DNA of 64,000 bases from Bradyrhizobium lablabi (lineage in GTDB: Bacteria; Pseudomonadota; Alphaproteobacteria; Rhizobiales; Xanthobacteraceae): positions 1 to 64,000 of the forward strand of contig NZ_JAFCLN010000011.1 in the NCBI RefSeq assembly GCF_018129385.1, read 5' to 3'. This document shows, in pieces, positions 52,159 through 62,693 of the stretch (position 1 is the stretch's first letter; each line of letters begins with the position of its first letter). Made by a program: the position numbers and the translations under genes. The notes beneath the pieces were generated by a model, which saw only the letters and a program-made list of their open reading frames with translations, had not been told where the DNA came from and did not search any database.

Positions 52159-53505
52159 ATGAATATCAATACCTCGCCTGAAACGATCTCCCGCAGCTCG
52201 GTGCAGATCACGCCGGGCTACATGTCCGGCTTCCGCAACAGCTTTGAGACCGAGGCGCTGCCGGGCGCGCTGCCGGTCGGGCGCAACTCGCCGCAGCGCT
52301 GCGCCTATGGGCTCTACGCCGAGCAGCTTTCCGGCTCGCCCTTCACCGCACCGCGCGGCAGCAACGAGCGCTCCTGGCTCTATCGTATCCGTCCGTCGGT
52401 GAAGCATTCCGGCCGTTTCGAAAAGGTCGATGCCGGGCTGTGGCGCACCGCGCCATGCCATGAATACGATTTTCCGATCGCGCAACTGCGCTGGGATCCC
52501 GCGCCGATCCCGAAGGAAGACCAGACGTTCCTCGCCGGCGTGCAGACCATGACGACCGCGGGCGATGCCAACACGCAAGCAGGCATGGCCGCGCATGTCT
52601 ATCTGATCACCAAATCGATGGTCGATCAGAACTTTTACAATGCCGACGGCGAGATGATGTTCGTGGCGCAGCAGGGCAATCTGCGCCTCGTCACGGAGTT
52701 CGGCCGCATCGATATCGAGCCCGGCGAGATCGCCGTGATTCCGCGTGGCGTGAAGTTTCGCGTGGAAGTGCCTGGCGGTCCCGCACGCGGCTATATCTGC
52801 GAAAACTATGGCGGCGCCTTCACGCTGCCGGAGCGCGGGCCGATCGGCGCCAACTGCCTCGCCAATTCGCGGGATTTCCTGACGCCGGTTGCGGCTTACG
52901 AGGACAAGGACACGCCGACCGAACTGTTCGTGAAGTGGGGCGGCTCGCTATTCAAGACGGCGCTGCCGCATTCGCCGATCGACGTCGTCGCCTGGCACGG
53001 CAACTACGCGCCCTACAAATACGACCTGCGCACCTTCTCGCCTGTCGGCGCCATCAGCTTCGACCACCCCGATCCCTCGATCTTCACCGTGCTGACCTCG
53101 CCCTCGGAGACGCCGGGCACCGCGAACATCGATTTTGTGATCTTCCCGGAGCGCTGGGCAGTCGCGGAAAATACCTTCCGCCCGCCCTGGTATCACATGA
53201 ACATCATGTCGGAGTTCATGGGGCTGATCTACGGCGTCTATGACGCCAAGCCGCAAGGCTTTACGCCGGGAGGCATCTCCCTGCACAACCAGATGCTGCC
53301 GCACGGCCCGGACCGCGAGGCGTTCGACCACGCCAGCAACGGCGAACAGAAGCCGGTAAAGCTGACCGGCACCATGGCCTTCATGTTCGAGACACGCTTT
53401 CCGCAGCGCGTGACGAAACACGCGGCAACATCGGCGACGCTCCAGGACGATTACGCCGATTGCTGGAAGGGACTGGAGAAGCGGTTCGATCCGAACCGGC
53501 CGTAG
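52159..53505 (+). CDS. hmgA: Homogentisate 1,2-dioxygenase
   Basis: Non-haem iron dioxygenase that opens homogentisate to maleylacetoacetate, 448 residues. Characteristic blocks are YMSGFRNSFETEALPGALP, GLYAEQLSGSPFTAPRGSN and the iron-site region PPWYHMNIMSEFMGLIYG, then DREAFDHASN near the end. The protein length equals the family norm. Of two close ATGs, 52159 (MNINTSPE) has GGAGG at the right distance (52148-52152), while the ATG at 52153 abuts it. It is followed by a repeat and then fahA, the usual partner. Confidence 0.97.
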   Translation: MNINTSPETISRSSVQITPGYMSGFRNSFETEALPGALPVGRNSPQRCAYGLYAEQLSGSPFTAPRGSNERSWLYRIRPSVKHSGRFEKVDAGLWRTAPCHEYDFPIAQLRWDPAPIPKEDQTFLAGVQTMTTAGDANTQAGMAAHVYLITKSMVDQNFYNADGEMMFVAQQGNLRLVTEFGRIDIEPGEIAVIPRGVKFRVEVPGGPARGYICENYGGAFTLPERGPIGANCLANSRDFLTPVAAYEDKDTPTELFVKWGGSLFKTALPHSPIDVVAWHGNYAPYKYDLRTFSPVGAISFDHPDPSIFTVLTSPSETPGTANIDFVIFPERWAVAENTFRPPWYHMNIMSEFMGLIYGVYDAKPQGFTPGGISLHNQMLPHGPDREAFDHASNGEQKPVKLTGTMAFMFETRFPQRVTKHAATSATLQDDYADCWKGLEKRFDPNRP

Positions 53506-53506
53506 C

Positions 53507-53655
53507 TTCTTCCCCTCTCCCCTTGTGGGAGAGGGTGGACGCGATGCCTTGGCATCGCGGACGGGTGAGGGGTTCTCTCCGCAACGGCGGTGTCTGAGGA
53601 GACAACCCCTCATCCGGCGCTTTGCGCCACCTTCTCCCACAAGGGGAGAAGGAAG
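53507..53655. repeat. CTCCCCTTGTGGGAGA repeat, paired inverted copies
   Basis: Two copies face each other: CTCTCCCCTTGTGGGAGAGG at the left and CCTTCTCCCACAAGGGGAGA at the right, with GGGTGAGGGGTTCTCTCC and ACCCCTCATCCGGCGC between. It fills the hmgA-fahA gap. Confidence 0.85.
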
Positions 53656-53672
53656 AAAGGACCAATTCCACA

Positions 53673-54944
53673 ATGCCCCATCCCAACGACCCAAAACTCC
53701 GCTCCTTCATCGACGTTGCACCTAGCTCCGACTTCCCGATTCAGAACCTCCCCTACGGCGTGTTCTCCACGAAGGACGGCCTCGCCCCGCGCATCGGCGT
53801 TGCCATCGGCGACTACGTGCTCGATCTCTGGCAGCTCGCGCAGGATTGCCGGATCGATGTGGTCGAGCCCGCCGTGTTCGCCGCGTCGGCACTGAACCCC
53901 TTCATGGCGCTGGGTCCAAAAGTGTGGTCGCGCACGCGGGCGCGGATCAGCGAACTGTTGCGCCACGACTTTCCGGAGCTGCGCGACAATCCCGGGCTGC
54001 GCAAGCGCGCGCTGGTGCCGATGGCGGATGTCACGCTGCACTTGCCGTTCACAGTCGCCGGCTACACCGATTTCTATTCCTCGAAGGAGCACGCCACCAA
54101 TGTCGGCGTCATGTTCCGCGGCAAGGACAACGCGCTGCAACCGAACTGGCTGCACATGCCGATCGGCTACAACGGCCGCGCTTCGACTGTGGTGGTCAGC
54201 GGCACAAAAGTGCGGCGGCCGCGCGGGCAGCTAAAACCGCCGACAGCCGATGTGCCGTCGTTCGGTCCGTGCAAGCGGCTCGATTTCGAGCTCGAAATGG
54301 GCGTGGTGGTCGGGCAGTCCTCGCCGATGGGCGAGATGCTGAGCGAAGCGCAGGCCGAAGAGATGATCTTCGGCTTCGTGATCCTCAACGACTGGAGCGC
54401 GCGCGATATCCAGCAATGGGAATATGTGCCGCTCGGGCCGTTCCAGGCCAAGGCGTTCGGCACCTCGATCAGCCCGTGGGTGGTGACGCGTGACGCGCTG
54501 GAGCCGTTTCGCCTGCATGGGCCGAAGCAGGAGCCGGAACCGCTGGCCTATCTGAAGCAGACAAGGCCGAACAATTTTGACATGGAGCTTGATGTGGCGC
54601 TGCGCGCGTCCGGCATGAACGAAGCGCAAAGCATCTGCCGCACCAATTTCAAGTACATGTACTGGTCCTCGGTGCAGCAGCTCGTGCACCACGCCTCCTC
54701 AGGCTGCGCCATGAATGTCGGCGATCTCTTGGGGAGTGGCACAATCTCCGGTCCCGAGAAGAATCAGCGCGGCAGCCTGCTGGAGATTAGCTGGAACGGC
54801 AGCGAGCCGGTCGAGCTGGCCGCCGGCGTCAAGCGATCGTTCCTCGAAGACGGCGACTCGCTCGTCATGCGCGGCTGGTGCCAAGGTGAGGGCTACCGCG
54901 TCGGATTCGGCGAGGTCGAGGGGACGATTCTGGCGGCGGAATGA
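53673..54944 (+). CDS. fahA: Fumarylacetoacetase
   Basis: Hydrolyses fumarylacetoacetate to fumarate and acetoacetate, the last step of the homogentisate route. The 423-residue protein has the N-terminal SH3-like domain (LRSFIDVAPSSDFPIQNLP). The catalytic barrel has FYSSKEHATNVGVMFRG (metal-site aspartate and catalytic histidine region), FELEMGVVVGQSS and FVILNDWSARDIQQWEYVPL. The ATG at 53673 follows GGAAGAAAGGA. The maleylacetoacetate isomerase that should act between HmgA and FahA is not in this window. Confidence 0.97.
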   Translation: MPHPNDPKLRSFIDVAPSSDFPIQNLPYGVFSTKDGLAPRIGVAIGDYVLDLWQLAQDCRIDVVEPAVFAASALNPFMALGPKVWSRTRARISELLRHDFPELRDNPGLRKRALVPMADVTLHLPFTVAGYTDFYSSKEHATNVGVMFRGKDNALQPNWLHMPIGYNGRASTVVVSGTKVRRPRGQLKPPTADVPSFGPCKRLDFELEMGVVVGQSSPMGEMLSEAQAEEMIFGFVILNDWSARDIQQWEYVPLGPFQAKAFGTSISPWVVTRDALEPFRLHGPKQEPEPLAYLKQTRPNNFDMELDVALRASGMNEAQSICRTNFKYMYWSSVQQLVHHASSGCAMNVGDLLGSGTISGPEKNQRGSLLEISWNGSEPVELAAGVKRSFLEDGDSLVMRGWCQGEGYRVGFGEVEGTILAAE

Positions 54945-54954
54945 CGTTCTCCAC

Positions 54955-55037
54955 CGTCATTGCGAGCGAAGCGAAGCAATCCAGAGCCGTGGGCGAGACT
55001 CTGGATTGCTTCGTCGCTTCGCTCCCCGCAATGACGG
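54955..55037. repeat. Palindromic repeat CGTCATTGCGAGCGAAGCGA, copy 3
   Basis: Compact copy with arms CGTCATTGCGAGCGAAGCGA / AGCAATCCAGAG and CTCTGGATTGCTTCG / CCCCGCAATGACGG. It lies between the converging fahA and DUF1272 genes. Confidence 0.85.
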
Positions 55038-55045
55038 GGATAGAG

Positions 55046-55357
55046 CTAGCGCTCCTCAGGCCGAACATCCCGTAGCCGCGCACAATGCGCGGCGATGTCC
55101 TCAAGGCTGTATTTCAAATGCACACGCTTGTCTGACGGCACCTGCTTGGCGCTGCAAACACCCGGCCGCCATTCCTTCGAAGGCCGGATCGGCCGCGGCT
55201 GAAAGCCGCCACCGCAATTCGGGCAGACGTTGCCCAGCTTGTTATCGGCGCAATCGGCGCAGAACGTGCACTCGTAGGAACAGATGCGCGCTTCCACCGA
55301 ATTCGGCGGCAGGTCCTTGTCGCAATATTCGCAGTTCGGCCGAAGTTGCAGCGCCAT
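55046..55357 (-). CDS. DUF1272 domain-containing zinc-ribbon protein
   Basis: A 103-residue cytosolic protein of unknown function. The N-terminal half is the DUF1272 signature: LRPNCEYCDKDLPP, ICSYECTFCADCAD and VCPNCGGGF, eight cysteines able to bind two zinc ions. The C-terminal half (KYSLEDIAAHCARLRDVRPE) is helical and less conserved. The ATG at 55357 gives the family's usual start MALQLRPNCE. It is not obviously part of the aromatic pathway. Confidence 0.92.
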   Translation of the reverse strand: MALQLRPNCEYCDKDLPPNSVEARICSYECTFCADCADNKLGNVCPNCGGGFQPRPIRPSKEWRPGVCSAKQVPSDKRVHLKYSLEDIAAHCARLRDVRPEER

Positions 55358-55440
55358 GGATGTCTCGCGGGTTGAGTGAGGCTGATGATCGCAAATCGAA
55401 TATTCGAAACGAATGACGAATATCCCTCGATTTCGGACGC

Positions 55441-55539
55441 CGTCATTCCGGGATGCGCCGTAAGGAGCAGGCCCGGAATCCATAACCACCATCGTGAGTA
55501 TGGATTCCGGGCTCGCGCTACGCGCGCCGCGGAATGACA
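55441..55539. repeat. Inverted repeat CGTCATTCCGGGATGCGCCG, copy 2
   Basis: Arms CGTCATTCCGGGATGCGCC / GGCCCGGAATCCATAACCAC and GTATGGATTCCGGGCTCGCG / GCGGAATGACAT. Same family as 48221-48368; it lies just past the stop of the Lrp gene. Confidence 0.8.
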
Positions 55540-55549
55540 TCAGTTGTGG

Positions 55550-56026
55550 CTAGCGCTCCAGCGCTCGCAGCGGCAGTTTCATGCTCTCCTTCAGCCTATC
55601 CAGCACGATCGACGAGCGCACATGCGCGACGCTCTGGTGCGGCATCAGCACGTCGTTGACGATCGCGGACAGGCTCTTGAGGTCGCGCAGCATCACCTTG
55701 AGCAGATAGTCCGCATCGCCGGTCAGCGAATAGGCCTCCTGGATGTCGTCGACGCGGTTCACCAGCTCGCGGAATTTTTTTGCGTTGTCGGGCGAATGGG
55801 TGGCGAGCGTGATGTGGATGAAGGCGATCAGCTCAAAGCCGAGCGCTTCGCCGGCGAGGTCGGCATGATAGCCCGCGATCACCTTCTCCTCCTCCAGCCG
55901 CATCCGCCGCCGCGAGCATTGCGAGGCCGACAGGCCGACGAGATCGGCTAGCTGCTGGTTGGTCAGGCGGCCGTCGTCCTGGAGGGCGGCCAGCATTTTG
56001 AGGTCGAAGGTGTCTACCTGGATCAT
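55550..56026 (-). CDS. Lrp/AsnC family transcriptional regulator
   Basis: A 158-residue amino-acid-responsive regulator. The helix-turn-helix is DGRLTNQQLADLVGLSASQC followed by RRRMRLEEEKVIAGYHADL, and a RAM/AsnC ligand domain follows (residues 70-150, with YSLTGDADYLLKVMLRDLK). It is divergent from hppD across 121 bases, a layout that strongly suggests control of tyrosine or phenylalanine breakdown, probably with tyrosine, phenylalanine or a keto acid as effector. The ATG at 56026 (MIQVDTFDLK) is favoured over one at 56050. Confidence 0.93.
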   Translation of the reverse strand: MIQVDTFDLKMLAALQDDGRLTNQQLADLVGLSASQCSRRRMRLEEEKVIAGYHADLAGEALGFELIAFIHITLATHSPDNAKKFRELVNRVDDIQEAYSLTGDADYLLKVMLRDLKSLSAIVNDVLMPHQSVAHVRSSIVLDRLKESMKLPLRALER

Positions 56027-56117
56027 GCGTAAATTCGAGCTTTGATGCACGGATTGTGCGTCACCCTAGCAAAACGCAGGCGTATTTGCATGCACTTTGC
56101 ACACCATCTGACGGAAA

Positions 56118-56131
56118 TTGATCCAAATCAA
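56118..56131. promoter_or_regulatory. FNR/FixK-like box TTGATCCAAATCAA
   Basis: Perfect match to TTGAT-N4-ATCAA, inside a longer palindrome AAATTGAT-CCAA-ATCAATTT (56115-56134). It ends just before the hppD ribosome site (GGGAGA at 56135-56140) and 17 bases before the ATG. That position would favour repression of hppD. It might also be an Lrp operator. Confidence 0.55.
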
Positions 56132-56147
56132 TTTGGGAGATTCCGCC

Positions 56148-57272
56148 ATGGGTCCATTCCCGCATGACGGGCCGCCCGCCACCATCAGCTCCGATAATCC
56201 GATGGGAACGGACGGCTTTGAGTTCGTCGAATACGCGCACCCCAATCCGGAAGAGCTGCACGGGCTGCTCAAGCTGATGGGCTTTGCGCCGGTCGCTCGC
56301 CACCGCTCGAAAAAGATCACGGTCTACCGCCAGGGCGACGTCAATTATCTCGTCAACGAACAGCCCGGCACTCACGGCACCAACTTTGTCGCGGAGCACG
56401 GGCCGTGCGCGCCGTCGATGGCGTTCCGCGTGGTGGATGCGAAGCAGGCCTATGAGCGCGCGATTTCGCTCGGCGCCGAGCCGGCTCGCGTCCCGTCCGC
56501 GCAGAAGACGCTCGACGTTCCCGCCATCAAGGGCATCGGCGGCAGCCTCCTGTATTTCGTCGATCGCTATGGCGCAAAGGGCTCGGCCTATGATGCCGAG
56601 TTCGAGTGGGTCGGCACAAGGGATCCGCGCCCGGCGGGGGCGGGACTTTTTTATATCGATCACCTCACCCACAACGTTCATCGCGGCCGCATGGATGTGT
56701 GGACCGGCTTCTACGCAAAACTGTTCAACTTCCGCCAGATCCGCTTCTTCGACATCGAGGGCCGTGCGTCGGGCCTGTTCTCGCGCGCGCTGACCAGTCC
56801 GGACGGCAAGATCAGGATTCCGATCAACGAGGACGCCGGCGATTCCGGCCAGATCGAGGAATATCTCAACATCTATCGCGGCGAGGGCATCCAGCACATC
56901 GCCTGCGGCGTGCGCGACATCCATCGCACGATCGAGTCCTTGCGCGAAGCCGGCCTGCCGTTCATGCCGTCACCGCCGGATACCTATTTCGAGAAAATCG
57001 ATACCCGCCTGCCGAAGCATGGCGAGGACGTCGCGCGCTTGCAGAAGAACGGCATTCTGATCGACGGCGAAGGCGTCGTCGACGGCGGCCAGACAAAGGT
57101 GCTGCTACAGATCTTTTCGGCGAATGCGATCGGCCCGATCTTCTTCGAATTCATCCAGCGCAAGGGCGACGACGGATTCGGCGAGGGCAATTTCAAGGCA
57201 CTGTTCGAATCGATCGAGGAAGATCAGATCAGGCGCGGCGTGCTGAAGGTCGATCACGATCACGCGGCGTAG
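56148..57272 (+). CDS. hppD: 4-hydroxyphenylpyruvate dioxygenase
   Basis: Fe(II)-dependent dioxygenase that converts 4-hydroxyphenylpyruvate to homogentisate, 374 residues. The iron ligands are visible: histidine in FYIDHLTHNVHRG (near 170), histidine in EGIQHIACGVRDI (near 250) and glutamate in FFEFIQRKGDDGFGEGNF (near 330). The N-terminal vicinal-oxygen-chelate half is complete. The ATG at 56148 has GGGAGA seven bases upstream. It feeds hmgA and fahA located 2-4 kb upstream on the same strand, although the divergent Lrp gene shows it has its own promoter. Confidence 0.97.
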   Translation: MGPFPHDGPPATISSDNPMGTDGFEFVEYAHPNPEELHGLLKLMGFAPVARHRSKKITVYRQGDVNYLVNEQPGTHGTNFVAEHGPCAPSMAFRVVDAKQAYERAISLGAEPARVPSAQKTLDVPAIKGIGGSLLYFVDRYGAKGSAYDAEFEWVGTRDPRPAGAGLFYIDHLTHNVHRGRMDVWTGFYAKLFNFRQIRFFDIEGRASGLFSRALTSPDGKIRIPINEDAGDSGQIEEYLNIYRGEGIQHIACGVRDIHRTIESLREAGLPFMPSPPDTYFEKIDTRLPKHGEDVARLQKNGILIDGEGVVDGGQTKVLLQIFSANAIGPIFFEFIQRKGDDGFGEGNFKALFESIEEDQIRRGVLKVDHDHAA

Positions 57273-57278
57273 CTCTCT

Positions 57279-57309
57279 CTTATCCCGCCCCCTTGTGGGG
57301 CGGGATAAG
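57279..57309. terminator. Hairpin between converging hppD and racemase genes
   Basis: A perfect 13-base stem CTTATCCCGCCCC / GGGGCGGGATAAG with the loop CTTGT. There is no T run. The loop matches the CCCCTTGTGGGG core of the repeat at 24021 and 53507, so it may be a trimmed copy that acts as a two-way transcription stop. Confidence 0.55.
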
Positions 57310-57328
57310 CACCGCGGGTGTCGCTACC

Positions 57329-58435
57329 TCACCGCTTCCACGCACTCGCAATCGCGCCGAGTTCTGCGACCTCCGGCTCGCGGATCGCTGACGGCGTGCG
57401 CGAGAAGCGCGGCGCCGGCGCCGGCTGGGTCACACCGTGGCGCTCCACAAATACCCCGCGCGCGGCCATGTGCGGATGCTTTGGCGCCTCTTTCATGGTC
57501 AGGATCGGCGCAAAGCAGATGTCAGTGCCCTCCATGATCTTGCACCAGTCCTCGCGCGTCTTGCTCTTGAACACGTTTGTAAGTTTCTCCTTCAGCGCCG
57601 GCCAGGCCTTGCGGTCCATCTGCGCGTCGAAATCGGCATCGGTCAGGCCCGCATGCTGGCGCAGCAGCGCGTAAAACTGCGGCTCGATCGAACCGATCGA
57701 GATGAAATTGCCGCAGGAGCATTCATAGACGCCGTAAAAATGCGCGCCGCCGTCGAGGAAATTCTGGTCGCGTCCTTCGCTCCAGCGGCCCATCGCGCTC
57801 ATGTCGAAGAACATCGACATCAGCGAGGCCGCGCCGTCGCACATCGCGGCATCCACCACCTGTCCCTTGCCGGATTTTTGCGCTTCCAGCAGCGCTGCGA
57901 GCACGCCGACCACCAGATAAAGCGCGCCGCCGCCGAAATCGCCGACGAGGTTGAGCGGCGGTACAGGCTTCTCCTTGGTGCCGATCGCGGCCAGCGCGCC
58001 TGTTATGGAGATGTAGTTGATGTCGTGACCGGCGGCGTTGGCCAGCGGGCCTTCCTGGCCCCAGCCGGTCATGCGGCCGTAGACCAGTTTTGGGTTGCGT
58101 GCCAGCACGACATCAGGACCAAGGCCGAGCCGCTCCATCACGCCGGGGCGAAAACCCTCGATCAGCGCGTCGGCATTCGCAAGCAGGTCCAGCACCTGCG
58201 CGGCGGCCGCCTTGTCCTTCAAATCGAGCTCGACGACCTTGCGGCCACGCACGGCCACCGCCTTCAAATTCTTGCCCGCCCCGACGCGGTCGAGCGTGAC
58301 GACTTCCGCGCCCATATCGGCCAGCATCATGCAGGCGAACGGGCCGGGGCCGATGCCGGCGAATTCGACGATGCGGAAACCCGCGAGCGGGCCGGAGGTG
58401 CGGGTTGCAGATTGGGCAGCGGGTTTGTCGAGCAC
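57329..58435 (-). CDS. Alpha-methylacyl-CoA racemase-like CoA-transferase family III enzyme
   Basis: CaiB/BaiF superfamily enzyme of 368 residues. The pattern favours alpha-methylacyl-CoA racemase: AGHDINYISITGALAAIG (catalytic histidine region), NLVGDFGGGALYLVVGVLAA (catalytic aspartate) and YECSCGNFISIGSIEPQFYA. The N-terminal CoA-binding region is EFAGIGPGPFACMMLADMGA. I choose a GTG start at 58435 (LDKPAAQSATRTSG) that gives the usual family length; in-frame ATGs at 58507 and 58564 add an arginine-rich leader. It lies downstream of the cox genes on the same strand, across a hairpin. Confidence 0.88.
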   Translation of the reverse strand: MLDKPAAQSATRTSGPLAGFRIVEFAGIGPGPFACMMLADMGAEVVTLDRVGAGKNLKAVAVRGRKVVELDLKDKAAAAQVLDLLANADALIEGFRPGVMERLGLGPDVVLARNPKLVYGRMTGWGQEGPLANAAGHDINYISITGALAAIGTKEKPVPPLNLVGDFGGGALYLVVGVLAALLEAQKSGKGQVVDAAMCDGAASLMSMFFDMSAMGRWSEGRDQNFLDGGAHFYGVYECSCGNFISIGSIEPQFYALLRQHAGLTDADFDAQMDRKAWPALKEKLTNVFKSKTREDWCKIMEGTDICFAPILTMKEAPKHPHMAARGVFVERHGVTQPAPAPRFSRTPSAIREPEVAELGAIASAWKR

Positions 58436-58533
58436 GTCGTTTCCACCGAGTTTTGTTAATTGGCTGATTAAATTGTCTCGCCTCCGGCGACGGGTGGCAA
58501 GCGGCATTTCCCGGGAATGCGCCCCAAAAGCAG

Positions 58534-58560
58534 AACGGCGCGCATCGCCGCGCGCCGTTT
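58534..58560 (-). terminator. Hairpin after the coxM gene
   Basis: Perfect 10-base stem AACGGCGCGC (58534-58543) and GCGCGCCGTT (58550-58559) with a six-base loop, 24 bases past the coxM stop on the minus strand. It is followed there by CTGCTTTTGGGG, a weak T run. Confidence 0.6.
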
Positions 58561-58583
58561 GCATGACTTATTGCGTTGAGGCG

Positions 58584-59384
58584 CTAGCCGGCGGCGGTAA
58601 CTGCCCGTTGCGCCATTACCTTGATCAGGTTGGCGCGATAGTCCGCGGAACCGTGGATGTCGCTGAGCAGGCCATCGGCAGAAATGCTCACGCCATCGAG
58701 CGCGCCCGCCGACCAGTTCGCCTTCAAGGCCGCTTCGATCGCCGGTATCCGCATGACGCCGTTTTGCGATGCGCCAGTAGCGGCGACGCGGACGTCACCC
58801 GACGGGGTCTTTGCGACGAACACCCCGGTCAGCGCAAAACGCGAGGCCGGATGCGGAAATTTCGCGTAGCCCGCCTTGGCCTGCACCGGGAACGAGACGG
58901 CTGTGATGATCTCGCCATCTTCCAGTGCGGTCGAGAACAAGCCCTTGAAGAATTCGTCCGCGGCAATCGTGCGCTTGTTGGTCTTGACCGTCGCGCCGGT
59001 TGCCAGCACGGCTGCGGGATAGTCGGCCGCAGGATCGTTGTTGGCGAGCGAGCCGCCGATGGTGCCGCGATGCCGCACGGCGGGATCGCCGATCAGCGAT
59101 GCGAGGTAAGCCAGCGCCGGAAGCGCCTTCTTCACGGTGTCGCTCGTCGCCACGTCGTAATGGGTGGTCGCCGCCTTCACCACGATCCCGTCGCCCGACG
59201 GCTCGACGCCGATCAGTTCCTTGATCTTGCCGAGATCGATCACGTCGGAGGGCGAAGCAAGGCGCTGCTTCATCACCGGGATCAGCGTGTGGCCGCCGGC
59301 GAGATATTTTGCCTCCTTGCCCTTGGAGAACAGCGCGGCGGCTTCGTCGATGGAGGAGGGGCGATGATAAGTGGTCTCGTACAT
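58584..59384 (-). CDS. Molybdenum hydroxylase FAD-binding (medium) subunit, CoxM family
   Basis: FAD subunit of a xanthine-dehydrogenase-family enzyme, 266 residues. The FAD contacts are YLAGGHTLIPVMKQRLA (near residue 30) and TIGGSLANNDPAADYPAAV (near 110), followed by the CO dehydrogenase flavoprotein C-terminal domain. The ATG at 59384 has a GGAGAG ribosome site. It passes electrons from the 2Fe-2S subunit encoded two genes upstream. It begins 13 bases after the large-subunit stop, so the three genes form one transcript in the order S, L, M. Confidence 0.93.
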   Translation of the reverse strand: MYETTYHRPSSIDEAAALFSKGKEAKYLAGGHTLIPVMKQRLASPSDVIDLGKIKELIGVEPSGDGIVVKAATTHYDVATSDTVKKALPALAYLASLIGDPAVRHRGTIGGSLANNDPAADYPAAVLATGATVKTNKRTIAADEFFKGLFSTALEDGEIITAVSFPVQAKAGYAKFPHPASRFALTGVFVAKTPSGDVRVAATGASQNGVMRIPAIEAALKANWSAGALDGVSISADGLLSDIHGSADYRANLIKVMAQRAVTAAG

Positions 59385-59397
59385 GCTAGCTCTCCTC

Positions 59398-61737
<2,340 letters not shown>

Positions 61738-61825
61738 GGTCCTGTCCTCCCGACCGGAGATTTTTGATTTCCCGCCGTCTCCATCGAAGCGGCGGTGTTG
61801 AATTCGAGTATTCTGCTGCGGGCCG

Positions 61826-62311
<486 letters not shown>

Positions 62312-62693
62312 GCCTCACTCCTCCCGGTGTTTTTGAATTATTCCAATTAGAAACAGGGTGGAGGAACTTGGCAACAAGGATTTTGGTCTGGTGCCGGCGG
62401 ATTGGTCGATGACGCTTTTATGAGGCGCGGTTCGCATGCGGACTTGTGGTGGCCGCCGAATGCCATCCGGGGGCGCGTTTTGCGCGGCCGATGCGAGGTG
62501 GCCCTCAGCGCTGGTTCATTGACCGAGTTGGTCTTGCAATCCCAAATCTTGTAACCCGAAGTCTTGCAACCTTGGGGGACCCAGCCCGGATTTACTCACC
62601 CTTATCCATTCTGCCGTAGTTTTACGTAGGGGGCTGGCAGCACGTGCTTCCGGCGTGGGTAGGTATTGAGAAACGACGGGGGTTGGGATGGGG
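62312..62693. other. Divergent spacer between coxS and the chemotaxis gene
   Basis: 382 bases. Three tandem 15-base units, TCTTGCAATCCCAAA, TCTTGTAACCCGAAG and TCTTGCAACCTTGGG, occupy 62532-62576. No clear promoter boxes were assigned. Confidence 0.55.
62532..62576. repeat. Three tandem 15-bp repeats (TCTTGYAAYC...)
   Basis: Exact 15-base period with TCTTG-AA conserved in every unit. Located 118 bases before the chemotaxis gene start and 221 bases ahead of coxS. Possibly a protein-binding array. Confidence 0.6.

Noticed and set aside
58534..58560. Strong terminator for the cox operon
   Set aside because: Kept only as a hairpin. The T run is weak, and read-through into the racemase gene cannot be excluded.
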